From NCBI GenBank assembly GCA_949288685.1, contig CASELB010000091.1:1-13918 (forward strand): a stretch of 13,918 bases of DNA. The letters are read 5' to 3'. Shown piece after piece: positions 6,648-12,857 of this stretch. This DNA is from an uncultured bacterium (GTDB lineage Bacteria; Cyanobacteriota; Vampirovibrionia; Gastranaerophilales; Gastranaerophilaceae). The notes below the pieces were generated by a model. The model saw only the letters and a list, made by a program, of their open reading frames with translations, did no database searches and was not told where the DNA came from. The translations under genes and the position numbers were made by a program. Each line of letters opens with the position of its first letter. Within the stretch, counting starts at the first letter, position 1.

Positions 6648-6980
6648 TTACATCTGGGTTGTTGAAAAAGACGCTGCTTCTTCATAAGGATTTTCTTCTC
6701 CTGTTTGGAGTGCCTGTTCATACGCAAATTCAAACAGCTTATTGGAGTTTTCCGCTATTTGCGGGTTCTCAAGAAGTGCGTCAAGGTCATTTTTAGTGCT
6801 GTCTCTTTCGACAGAAAGCATTGAACGTCCGATAATTTCTGCATGCGGATTAGAAAAATCATTTATTTTATCAGGTTCAGACTTTTGTTCCTCAACAGGT
6901 TTAACATCAGGAGATTTTGGCATGATATTTTTGCCAATAGGATTAAAATTATTCAAATTTGTTCCGTTTAATTCACTCAT
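6648..6980 (-). CDS. Short hypothetical protein
   Basis: A 110-residue acidic protein that I do not recognise. The N-terminal 45 residues are rich in Asn, Pro and Lys and look disordered. Residues 45-100 are predicted by eye to be helical, with Leu/Glu/Asn-rich segments (LDALLENPQ, KLFEFAYEQAL). There is no signal peptide, membrane segment or cysteine. That it is a real gene is supported by GAGGT 7 nt before the ATG, a TATAAT box on the minus strand at 7008-7013 giving a leader of about 20 nt, and a strong terminator just after the stop. It diverges from the nucleotidyltransferase-like gene across a 208-bp intergenic region. Confidence 0.75.
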   Translation of the reverse strand: MSELNGTNLNNFNPIGKNIMPKSPDVKPVEEQKSEPDKINDFSNPHAEIIGRSMLSVERDSTKNDLDALLENPQIAENSNKLFEFAYEQALQTGEENPYEEAASFSTTQM

Positions 6981-7041
6981 GTTTATTACCTCTTATAGCA
7001 CTAAAGCATTATACATTTTTTTTCGGGGCTTGACTACCCCC

Positions 7042-7168
7042 GTTTAATATAAACCTTAAACTAATTTTTTTTTGCTATTAAAACGGGTTTTGTAAAGAAA
7101 TTGTTACAAAAATAAAAATAAGTCCCGGGAGGATAGCAAAAAAATGTATTTAGTGGTTTAATATAAAC
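7042..7168. repeat. Duplicated palindromic motif GTTTAATATAAAC in the divergent intergenic region
   Basis: The 13-mer GTTTAATATAAAC (arms GTTTA and TAAAC) occurs at 7042-7054 and again at 7156-7168, 114 bp apart. Both copies continue with a related tail (CTTAAACTAAT and GTAACTAAT). The second copy contains the likely -10 region of the gene at 7189. Between them lie an 8-bp inverted repeat, TTTTGTAA (7088-7095) and TTACAAAA (7104-7111), and a CCCGGGAGGA patch. Paired operators of one regulator are a plausible reading. Confidence 0.4.
7127..7161 (+). other. Possible leader peptide ORF (five codons) with a strong Shine-Dalgarno
   Basis: GGGAGGA (7127-7133) lies 10 nt before an ATG at 7144 that opens a five-codon frame (M-Y-L-V-V, stop at 7159-7161). 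It stands 27 bp upstream of the ATG of the nucleotidyltransferase-like gene, which itself has no visible Shine-Dalgarno. The frame would only be translated if transcription starts upstream of 7127. It may be chance. Confidence 0.2.
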
Positions 7169-7188
7169 GTAACTAATGGTGTGTATTG

Positions 7189-8559
7189 ATGTTAGCAATT
7201 AATCCCGTGAATTTAAGTGTGCTGTCGGCACAGAATAAAAATGTACAAAAACAGCGTTCTGCGTATGGTTTAAATACAGCATCGCCGGATGTTTTTGTTC
7301 GTTCTTCCGCACCGAAAGACAATTATTCAAAATATAATGCGGTTAATTTCCGCGGTGTTCCGTACATTATTGATTATTATGCTATGGGAATTTATGAAAA
7401 AGGCGCACTTCTTGCTGATGATGCTATCAGAGTATATAAAAATTTTAAACTCGGCAATTTCCTTGATACAGGCAGTGACAGAACTAATTTTACTCAGTGT
7501 ATTACAATCAGAAGCCGGAATCTTTCATTTCTGGACAGGATTGAGGCGCCGGCGGAAAAAGAAAAATTTATCAATTATTTTAAAGAACTTACCGGTTTTC
7601 CGGATTTATACAAGGTTTCTGAAAATATAAAAATACAATTTGTAAATGCATTGATAAAATCATCTCAAACCCTTAATAAATCATATTGCAAACCGGGTGA
7701 AAATTATTATGATATTGTTCAGGCAGGATATGACGGTATATGTTCGGTAGGAAGGCACAATGCATTTCCCGGCAGTGACCTTGATAAAGCGTACGTTATT
7801 ATAAAAGGGTACGGAGATGCCGGTTCACGAGATATGACGTGTGTTAAGGATTTTAAATGGCAACTCTGGGATAATACAGACCAGCGCATATTAAGTTATA
7901 ACCACGATAGTGCTGCGTTTCCGCAGGTCTATACTGTAGCACAGTTTAATGCGCTGCTTAAAAAGGCAGATGAGAAGTGTGCCAAACTCGATATTAGAAA
8001 AGGCTGGACGGAGGATGATATTCTTATTCAGCAAATGAAACTCCCGAGGTTTCTGGATAGAGGGTCTTCCAGTTTTTATAAGTATAAAAAATTACAGACT
8101 CAATACGATAAAGATTACGTCAGAGCAAATAAGTTTTATATAGACCTTTGCAGTCAATTCCCGCGGTATACAGACAAAAATCCCTTTATAGAGCCTGATA
8201 AAACTACGATGAAAAATATTGGTTTTGTAATAGAAACTATGCGGGATGGCGTATTTTTCACAAAATTTGGTATGATGGATTATTCCCGTCTTCGTGAAAG
8301 TGTTACATTTAATCTGACGAATTTATCCCAGTTAAATGCATTAAAGGCACGTGGTGATATGAAACCCAAGCGCCGTGCGCGTATGAATATTGAAAAAGAT
8401 TTTCAAAGCTGGGACATTGATAAACAATACCGTTTTGTAAAGACATTGATAGAGGCAAGCTGTGCCAATAACAGAGAGTTTACAAAGGAATTTCCGCAGT
8501 ATTTTACAATGGGCGGTAAAGACTTATTTGAACCGTTGATAAATAAACTTGTACAATAA
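7189..8559 (+). CDS. Putative nucleotidyltransferase-like protein, lineage-specific, function unknown
   Basis: 456 residues; no confident family. Residues 1-50 look disordered and end in VNFRG (52-56), a short motif of the kind seen in neighbouring proteins. The notable part is residues 183-204: GICSVGRHNAFPGSDLDKAYVI fits the nucleotidyltransferase fold signature seen in GlnD-type enzymes (GxGRxxxxPxSDxDLxxL), with Asp197 and Asp199 as candidate metal ligands. A later Asp-rich strand, LWDNTDQRIL (226-235), could hold the third carboxylate. The C-terminal half is largely helical and basic near 390-400. No signal peptide or membrane segment is visible. The ATG at 7189 is preferred to the TTG just before it; no good Shine-Dalgarno is present. 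It is followed at 16 bp by the PHP phosphoesterase gene, implying joint transcription. The enzymatic call is an inference from one motif. Confidence 0.5.
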   Translation: MLAINPVNLSVLSAQNKNVQKQRSAYGLNTASPDVFVRSSAPKDNYSKYNAVNFRGVPYIIDYYAMGIYEKGALLADDAIRVYKNFKLGNFLDTGSDRTNFTQCITIRSRNLSFLDRIEAPAEKEKFINYFKELTGFPDLYKVSENIKIQFVNALIKSSQTLNKSYCKPGENYYDIVQAGYDGICSVGRHNAFPGSDLDKAYVIIKGYGDAGSRDMTCVKDFKWQLWDNTDQRILSYNHDSAAFPQVYTVAQFNALLKKADEKCAKLDIRKGWTEDDILIQQMKLPRFLDRGSSSFYKYKKLQTQYDKDYVRANKFYIDLCSQFPRYTDKNPFIEPDKTTMKNIGFVIETMRDGVFFTKFGMMDYSRLRESVTFNLTNLSQLNALKARGDMKPKRRARMNIEKDFQSWDIDKQYRFVKTLIEASCANNREFTKEFPQYFTMGGKDLFEPLINKLVQ

Positions 8560-8575
8560 ATAAACAGGGGGTTAT

Positions 8576-10246
8576 GTGAAAATATCCGCAGTTAGTGGAA
8601 ATACGATTTTATATGGTGCTGTACGGCAAAATAAAGAAGAAAAAAAGGCTGTACGTAAAGAGCGCTGCAGAGAATTTATAACAAAAAATAAAACTTATTT
8701 GGAGGCAGGTGCGGCATCTATAGTAATCGGCGGAATTTTCTGGGCATATCACGGATGTAAGGGCAAATATACCGGTGCGGTTAATGGTTTAAACGGAATA
8801 AAGGGGCTTAGAGTCCTAAACAGTGAAATTAAGCGTTTCGCTGAAGACATCCCTTATAGAAAAGATTTGATAAAAGGTATTGGCGGTAAAGAAAGTGACT
8901 ATGTAATTTTGCGTTCTGTTATAGGTCCGGGGGAATATAAATCAATTGTTAAAGAATTTAGTGATACTCCGGTCAGTTATTCTCCCGGTGCAGAGCTGGT
9001 CACCGATATTAAAGACGGCTTTGATATGTCAGGAAAGATAAGTCAAAAATATCGCGCTAACCTTCATATTCATACAAATCATTCTGACGGAAGAATGAGT
9101 GTAGCAGAACTTCTTGACCAGTCGGCTAAGTATGCGGATACTATTGCTGCCAATTTAAAGAAAAATCCGGAAGCAAAAGCAAAGAACGCTCCATTTACAA
9201 TAGCCATAACCGATCATGACACTCTGGAAGGATGCAAAGAGGCTGTAAAAATAATTCAAGAAAACCCTGAAAAATACAAAAATCTTCGTGTTGTTATGGG
9301 GTGTGAACTTACTGTAGAAAATCAACTTCTTGAACGGGAAATGAAAAAACCGATATCAATCCATTTACTTCTCCATGGGATAAATCCTTTTGATGAAAAA
9401 TTGAACGCATATCTTAATACTAAAAAAGCAAACAGGATGCAGCTTGTAAAAGATATTATTTCTCAATCTTCAGACTTACTTGCAAAAGAATATCCCGAAA
9501 CGGCGGCAAAACTTTCTTATGATGAGGCAAAGTTGCTTTGCGCACCGATTGAAAAAGGACTTCTGCACGTAGACGGGCATACACGGGATTATGTATATTA
9601 CAGAACAATGTTTACAGAACTTTTTGAAAAAAATTCCGAAATACAAAAAATGTTTGCGGCAAAAGGTTTAAATCCCGCCGGCATAGACTATCTTTCTCCT
9701 GGGAAAAAATATTTGAATGAGCTTAGTTTCCATAATAACGGCAGAGAGTGGGAACCATATAAAGATATAATAGAACGTTATACTGCGGAATTACTTGGAA
9801 TAAAAAAAGAAGAGATTGCCGCCAAAATGGTTCTGCCATCCGGTATGGAAAAAATATTCCGTGAAATTTCATCGCTTGCTGCAGACGCGCGTCCGCGCCT
9901 TAAACCTTTGCAGCCTGCTTATATTGATATGGAAGAGTTTATAAACTTTTTCAAAAATCAACAGTACGGGTATATGAGTATAGCGCATCCGGGGTTGATA
10001 AATATCGGACAGGCATTGAAACATACTGAAGAGAGTATTCCATCAATGTTTAATATGTTTAAGAAATTTAAGGAGCACGGAGGGGAAAAAGCCTTCTGCG
10101 CGGAACTTTATTATCATTATTTCGGCGAAGTCGGGAAAAGCAAAAAATGGCTTAATAAAATAGAGGATTACGCGCGCGCGGCAGGTTTAACACCAAGCGG
10201 CGGACTTGATTCTCACGGAAAAAGTATTTTTTACAGCGATATATAA
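8576..10246 (+). CDS. Membrane-anchored PHP-domain phosphoesterase
   Basis: A 556-residue protein beginning at GTG (8576), just after AGGGGG; an ATG two bases earlier runs at once into TGA. The N terminus ILYGAV (11-16) echoes the aromatic-x-Gly motif of its neighbours. A basic stretch (20-38) is followed by one hydrophobic segment, about 42-59, likely a membrane anchor. The PHP metal site is well kept: HIHTNHSDG (164-172), ITDHD (211-215), GCE (242-244), HLLLHGINP (263-271), then SIAHPG (468-473) and GLDSHG (543-548). PHP enzymes use a multinuclear metal centre to hydrolyse phosphoesters, for example in RNase AM/YciV or polymerase-associated exonucleases. Unusually, about 195 residues separate the HGINP and AHP motifs. 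Substrate unknown; it shares a transcript with the nucleotidyltransferase-like gene. Confidence 0.85.
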   Translation: MKISAVSGNTILYGAVRQNKEEKKAVRKERCREFITKNKTYLEAGAASIVIGGIFWAYHGCKGKYTGAVNGLNGIKGLRVLNSEIKRFAEDIPYRKDLIKGIGGKESDYVILRSVIGPGEYKSIVKEFSDTPVSYSPGAELVTDIKDGFDMSGKISQKYRANLHIHTNHSDGRMSVAELLDQSAKYADTIAANLKKNPEAKAKNAPFTIAITDHDTLEGCKEAVKIIQENPEKYKNLRVVMGCELTVENQLLEREMKKPISIHLLLHGINPFDEKLNAYLNTKKANRMQLVKDIISQSSDLLAKEYPETAAKLSYDEAKLLCAPIEKGLLHVDGHTRDYVYYRTMFTELFEKNSEIQKMFAAKGLNPAGIDYLSPGKKYLNELSFHNNGREWEPYKDIIERYTAELLGIKKEEIAAKMVLPSGMEKIFREISSLAADARPRLKPLQPAYIDMEEFINFFKNQQYGYMSIAHPGLINIGQALKHTEESIPSMFNMFKKFKEHGGEKAFCAELYYHYFGEVGKSKKWLNKIEDYARAAGLTPSGGLDSHGKSIFYSDI

Positions 10247-10258
10247 TATTTAAAAAAA

Positions 10259-10267
10259 TTGTAACAA
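10259..10267. promoter_or_regulatory. TTGTAACAA palindrome in a convergent intergenic region
   Basis: AAATTGT-A-ACAATTT (10256-10270) is a perfect interrupted palindrome containing the TTGTAACAA motif. Further TTGTAA copies start at 10306 and 10326, 20 bp apart. A 13-bp direct repeat AAAGTATGAAAAA occurs at 10337 and 10368. The region lies between the ends of two convergent genes, so promoter control is not the obvious role; no gene was found in 10247-10382. Confidence 0.3.
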
Positions 10268-10382
10268 TTTATGACAAAATCGGGCTATTTTTATGCAGAG
10301 ATTAATTGTAAAATAAAAAACCGTATTGTAATATACAAAGTATGAAAAAGATATAATTTTTTTTGGTAAAGTATGAAAAAAC

Positions 10383-10403
10383 GGGGCTTTAATTTAAAGC
10401 CCC
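10383..10403. terminator. Bidirectional intrinsic terminator between convergent genes
   Basis: GGGGCTTT (10383-10390) and AAAGCCCC (10396-10403) form an 8-bp stem with an AATTT loop. On the plus strand it is followed by ATTTCTTTTT; on the minus strand by GTTTTTTC. It lies 14 bp after the stop of the minus-strand alpha-crystallin gene and also serves the plus-strand PHP gene. Confidence 0.85.
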
Positions 10404-10416
10404 ATTTCTTTTTAGT

Positions 10417-10920
10417 TTAGTCATCATTTTCTACAGGTACGGTGATTATGTATTTTTCACCTTTTTGTTCTTTTGTAACTTTATCTTTAATAATTGGTGC
10501 TCCAAGGGCAAATGTTTGTGAAAACTCTACAATCATATCTTTATGTCCTTTAGTTTTATCAACAACACCTTTTATATTAATAGTATCCCCGTCGATAGTT
10601 ACATCTACATTTTTGTCGTTGTTATTCAATTGTTTAAGGTCAATTATAAACTTGTAGTTATTATCTTCTTTTACCATATTGATAAGTGAGTGGTGAAGCG
10701 GCATCGGGGAGGGCATAAAAATATCATTGTCCATTCTTTGCATTTCCCTTGCCTGTTTTTGAATCATTTTTTCTGCTCTTTTAAATCCTCTCATCGGGTC
10801 AAACATTCTGGCAAGTGTAATATCCATTACTACATAAAATGCTAAAAATCCTCCCAGAAGTGCTGCAATAAATGTGATAATAGCATGTTTTACGGTATGT
10901 CTGTTTTCTTCTTCTAACAT
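10417..10920 (-). CDS. Membrane-anchored alpha-crystallin (small heat-shock-like) domain protein
   Basis: 167 residues. A single hydrophobic helix spans about 12-34 (AIITFIAALLGGFLAFYVVM), then an amphipathic, Met/Arg/Gln-rich linker (38-75). Residues 88-163 read like an alpha-crystallin domain of the Hsp20 type: YKFIIDLKQLNN, then VDVTIDGDTINIKGV (105-119), FSQTFALGAPI (133-143) in place of the family's F-x-LP strand, and a C-terminal KGEKYIITVPV (153-163) matching the G-x-L-x-I-x-VP end. Such domains bind unfolded protein without ATP. Being tethered to the membrane is unusual for the family, so the role may be in membrane or envelope protein quality control (inference). AAGGAG lies close upstream of the ATG, and a TTGAAT-17-TTTAAT promoter precedes it. 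Confidence 0.75.
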   Translation of the reverse strand: MLEEENRHTVKHAIITFIAALLGGFLAFYVVMDITLARMFDPMRGFKRAEKMIQKQAREMQRMDNDIFMPSPMPLHHSLINMVKEDNNYKFIIDLKQLNNNDKNVDVTIDGDTINIKGVVDKTKGHKDMIVEFSQTFALGAPIIKDKVTKEQKGEKYIITVPVENDD

Positions 10921-10946
10921 AAAAGCTCCTTTCTTTTTACAGAAAT

Positions 10947-10975
10947 ATTAAATAAAACTTTTATTCTTAATTCAA
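10947..10975 (-). promoter_or_regulatory. Promoter of the alpha-crystallin protein gene
   Basis: On the minus strand TTGAAT (10970-10975) and TTTAAT (10947-10952) are 17 bp apart, giving a start near 10940 and a leader of about 20 nt with the AAGGAG site. A tandem repeat, ATATTACCCG, lies directly upstream (10984-11006). Confidence 0.5.
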
Positions 10976-10983
10976 TAAACACC

Positions 10984-11006
10984 CGGGTAATATAAGCGGG
11001 TAATAT
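10984..11006. repeat. Tandem 10-bp direct repeat upstream of the alpha-crystallin gene promoter
   Basis: CGGGTAATAT occurs at 10984-10993 and 10997-11006, a 13-bp period (ATATTACCCG read toward the downstream minus-strand gene). It starts 9 bp upstream of the -35 box, a position typical of an activator site. Confidence 0.4.
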
Positions 11007-11032
11007 TGCTTGTTAAATAGGAGAACCCATTA

Positions 11033-11125
11033 ATGCAATTACAAGTTTTCCTTATTTTTAAGCTCTTTTGCTTTATATTTTTCATCATACTGGAGCCTGT
11101 AACCGTTGATAAGATTTTTTCTTAA
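11033..11125 (+). CDS. Possible 30-residue hydrophobic small protein, antisense to the hydrolase 3' end
   Basis: AGGAG (11019-11023) lies 9 nt before an ATG that opens 30 codons: MQLQVFLIFKLFCFIFFIIL, then a polar tail. The peptide would be one membrane helix. The frame overlaps, in antisense, the Lys/Glu-rich C terminus of the hydrolase gene, and the antisense of AAA/GAA codons automatically gives Phe/Leu-rich peptides, so it may be an artefact. The Shine-Dalgarno is the main reason to record it. Confidence 0.2.
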   Translation: MQLQVFLIFKLFCFIFFIILEPVTVDKIFS

Positions 11126-12211
11126 CGCTCTGGGGAAAATTTTTCTTGCGGAATAATATGAGGTGTGGGCAAAAGCAAACGAACGTCCCGACCAGACTCC
11201 GGAATTTTCATAGACCATTCCTTCCGGACTATTTATATTTACACCGGTTTTCGCCTCCAGTTGTTTGTATGTCGTATTTTTTACGGCAGGAAATCCGAGA
11301 GGGTCTTCTCTGTAATTAATGTTTAATGTGAACATATCATTTTCAAAAATGTATTTGAGCAGGTATTTGTTATAGTGTGAAAGTTCAACTTTCGGGTCGG
11401 TTATATCGGAGTAAAAAAGTACAAGCGGACTTGCAAAATTAATTACGCCTTTTATGCTGTTAGTTGGAGCACAAACGAGTTCTGTTGTTTCATCAAGACG
11501 ATTGTAACTTTCTTTAAAGTGCTGTTTGTCCTTAAAAAATACAAGTTTATCATCGGCGGATACAACCGCAAGCCCGCTCTCTTCCAGGGCGTTCAGACAT
11601 GTTTTTTGACGCGGGTTTTCTTCAATAAACTTAAGCGCCGCTTCATCTTTGCTATAAATTTTGGCAAGTTCAATAAGGTCAATGTATCTTATTTTATTAA
11701 GCATGTATTGAAAAGTAATAAAAGTTCCTGCGGAATATCCGAATAACACTGATTGCCGTCCTTGCGCGTATTCATCTTTGACTATCCGGTTAAGTTCATT
11801 TAATATCGGGCGCATATTATGGGCTTTTTGAACCCATATTGCATCGTGAAGGAACTTGGTTAATACATCCCTGAACTTGAATGCGAGAAATGAACTTAAG
11901 TTTTTGGAGGTTAAAAGCGCCTCGTGAACAAAATCTAAATCGGCTTTGCTTTTGTCACCCCAGTAGAATAATACAGGTTCTTTCTCTACTCTGAAATCTT
12001 CATCTTTAAACACCCATTTTTTTATTTTTTTGTCTTTTTCAATCTTTTTCTTCAATACGGGATGGAACTCTTTTACACTCTTTGTCCACCACTTATACAT
12101 TTTTTCATCATTAACGTTTGAACCGTTTATATAAATAAATCTCAAGTCCTGTCCGGCATACGCGGCGGTGCAAAATAGCATTACCCCTAATATTAATAAA
12201 ATCTTTCTCAT
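11039..12211 (-). CDS. Secreted alpha/beta hydrolase (lipase/esterase-like)
   Basis: 390 residues with a clear signal peptide: basic MRK, hydrophobic ILLILGVMLFCTA, and a likely cut after AYA (19). The nucleophile elbow is LFGYSAGTF (156-164), a GxSxG motif with Ser160, preceded by a predicted strand. A candidate acid lies in YREDPLGFP (300-308, Asp303) and the candidate histidine in FAFAHTSYYS (345-354, His349), so a complete triad can be proposed. The N-terminal FIYINGSN (25-32) resembles the strand and oxyanion loop of these folds. The first half is very lysine-rich. The substrate is unknown. It acts outside the cytoplasm. There is no Shine-Dalgarno; a TGA-TATAAT box lies only 9 nt before the ATG. 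It is divergent from the four-cysteine gene. Confidence 0.75.
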   Translation of the reverse strand: MRKILLILGVMLFCTAAYAGQDLRFIYINGSNVNDEKMYKWWTKSVKEFHPVLKKKIEKDKKIKKWVFKDEDFRVEKEPVLFYWGDKSKADLDFVHEALLTSKNLSSFLAFKFRDVLTKFLHDAIWVQKAHNMRPILNELNRIVKDEYAQGRQSVLFGYSAGTFITFQYMLNKIRYIDLIELAKIYSKDEAALKFIEENPRQKTCLNALEESGLAVVSADDKLVFFKDKQHFKESYNRLDETTELVCAPTNSIKGVINFASPLVLFYSDITDPKVELSHYNKYLLKYIFENDMFTLNINYREDPLGFPAVKNTTYKQLEAKTGVNINSPEGMVYENSGVWSGRSFAFAHTSYYSARKIFPRALRKNLINGYRLQYDEKYKAKELKNKENL

Positions 12212-12229
12212 AACACAAAGATTATATCA
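12212..12229 (-). promoter_or_regulatory. Extended -10 promoter with almost no leader, hydrolase gene
   Basis: On the minus strand TGA-TATAAT, with TATAAT at 12221-12226, stands 9 nt before the ATG at 12211. The predicted start leaves a leader of about 3 nt with no Shine-Dalgarno. No -35 match is seen, as expected for an extended -10 promoter. Confidence 0.5.
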
Positions 12230-12285
12230 TAATATTAATGCGAAATTTTTAGGATAAAAATTCAATATTTATTTTAAGTTTAAGT

Positions 12286-12298
12286 TATAATTCTTGTA
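12286..12298 (+). promoter_or_regulatory. Consensus -10 box placed for a leaderless transcript, four-cysteine gene
   Basis: A perfect TATAAT (12286-12291) is followed by TCTTGT and then the ATG at 12298, so the first transcribed base is probably the start codon. nth shows nearly the same spacer (CCTTGT). There is no Shine-Dalgarno and no good -35 box at 17 bp. Confidence 0.5.
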
Positions 12299-12729
12299 TG
12301 AAGAAATTGTTGATATTTGCATTAACATTATTGGTCTCCGTTTCCGCAATAGCAGCCGAAACTTATTCGTCACGTTTTATTTCAAGTTTTAGCGCCTGTG
12401 AACCTTATACGGAACGTTCCACTATAAAATCGGGGAAAGAGGCAGTTGCATTGACAAAACTTGTGCAAGGTGTTGTAGACCACAAATGTATTTATAAACA
12501 GGTAATTTTACGCCCATCAGTAAAAGATGTTACAACCTGTGCTTTTACCAAGCCGATGCTTGAAGAGATTTCCGAGGCTATGAAAAATGAAACAGGTGAA
12601 AAATTTAATGTTGATTTTGATACAGGCAAAGAAATTGTAAAGCTCTACGGGTTGACCAAAAGCCAGCTAATCTGGACACAGTATCTTAATGCCGAACCTG
12701 TTTGCCACCGTGAGATTATTCCTCGATAG
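12298..12729 (+). CDS. Small secreted four-cysteine protein, function unknown
   Basis: 143 residues that I do not recognise. The N terminus is a signal peptide (MKKLLIFALTLLVSVSAIAA, cut near residue 19-20). The mature part of about 123 residues holds exactly four cysteines, Cys34, Cys64, Cys81 and Cys136, an even number that would suit two disulfides outside the cytoplasm. It opens with a Ser/Phe-rich segment (SSRFISSFSACEPY, 24-37), and the second half is charged (KNETGEKFNVDFDTGKE). No membrane anchor beyond the signal and no lipobox. It lies 86 bp from the divergent secreted hydrolase, and both appear to have nearly leaderless promoters, so shared control is possible. Confidence 0.75.
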   Translation: MKKLLIFALTLLVSVSAIAAETYSSRFISSFSACEPYTERSTIKSGKEAVALTKLVQGVVDHKCIYKQVILRPSVKDVTTCAFTKPMLEEISEAMKNETGEKFNVDFDTGKEIVKLYGLTKSQLIWTQYLNAEPVCHREIIPR

Positions 12730-12761
12730 TTTTGTGTGTTTTTAGGGAGAAAATGTTTCTG

Positions 12762-12792
12762 TTTGTAAATTAATGTAACCATTTTGTAACAA
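12762..12792. promoter_or_regulatory. Three direct repeats with 10-11 bp spacing (HLR1/PhoB-like response regulator site)
   Basis: TGTAA occurs at 12764, 12774 and 12785, on one face of the helix. Read on the minus strand, the complement of 12762-12779 is two 8-mers, GTTACATT and TTTACAAA, separated by AA, which fits the cyanobacterial HLR1 consensus (G/T)TTACA(T/A)(T/A)-N2-(G/T)TTACA(T/A)(T/A) bound by RpaB. A third 8-mer, GTTACAAA, is at 12783-12790. OmpR/PhoB-type regulators bind such repeats. The site lies about 70-95 bp upstream of the HD-GYP-like gene. Confidence 0.4.
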
Positions 12793-12857
12793 AAAATGAA
12801 ATCCGGTCAATTTTTTATTAAATAAATACTTTATAGAAGAGTGTAAGGTTTGGTAGT

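Noticed and set aside
10373..10420. 15-codon ORF (MKKRGFNLKPHFFLV) preceded by TATAAT at 10352
   Set aside because: It runs straight through the bidirectional terminator stem and has no good Shine-Dalgarno; the terminator explains the sequence.
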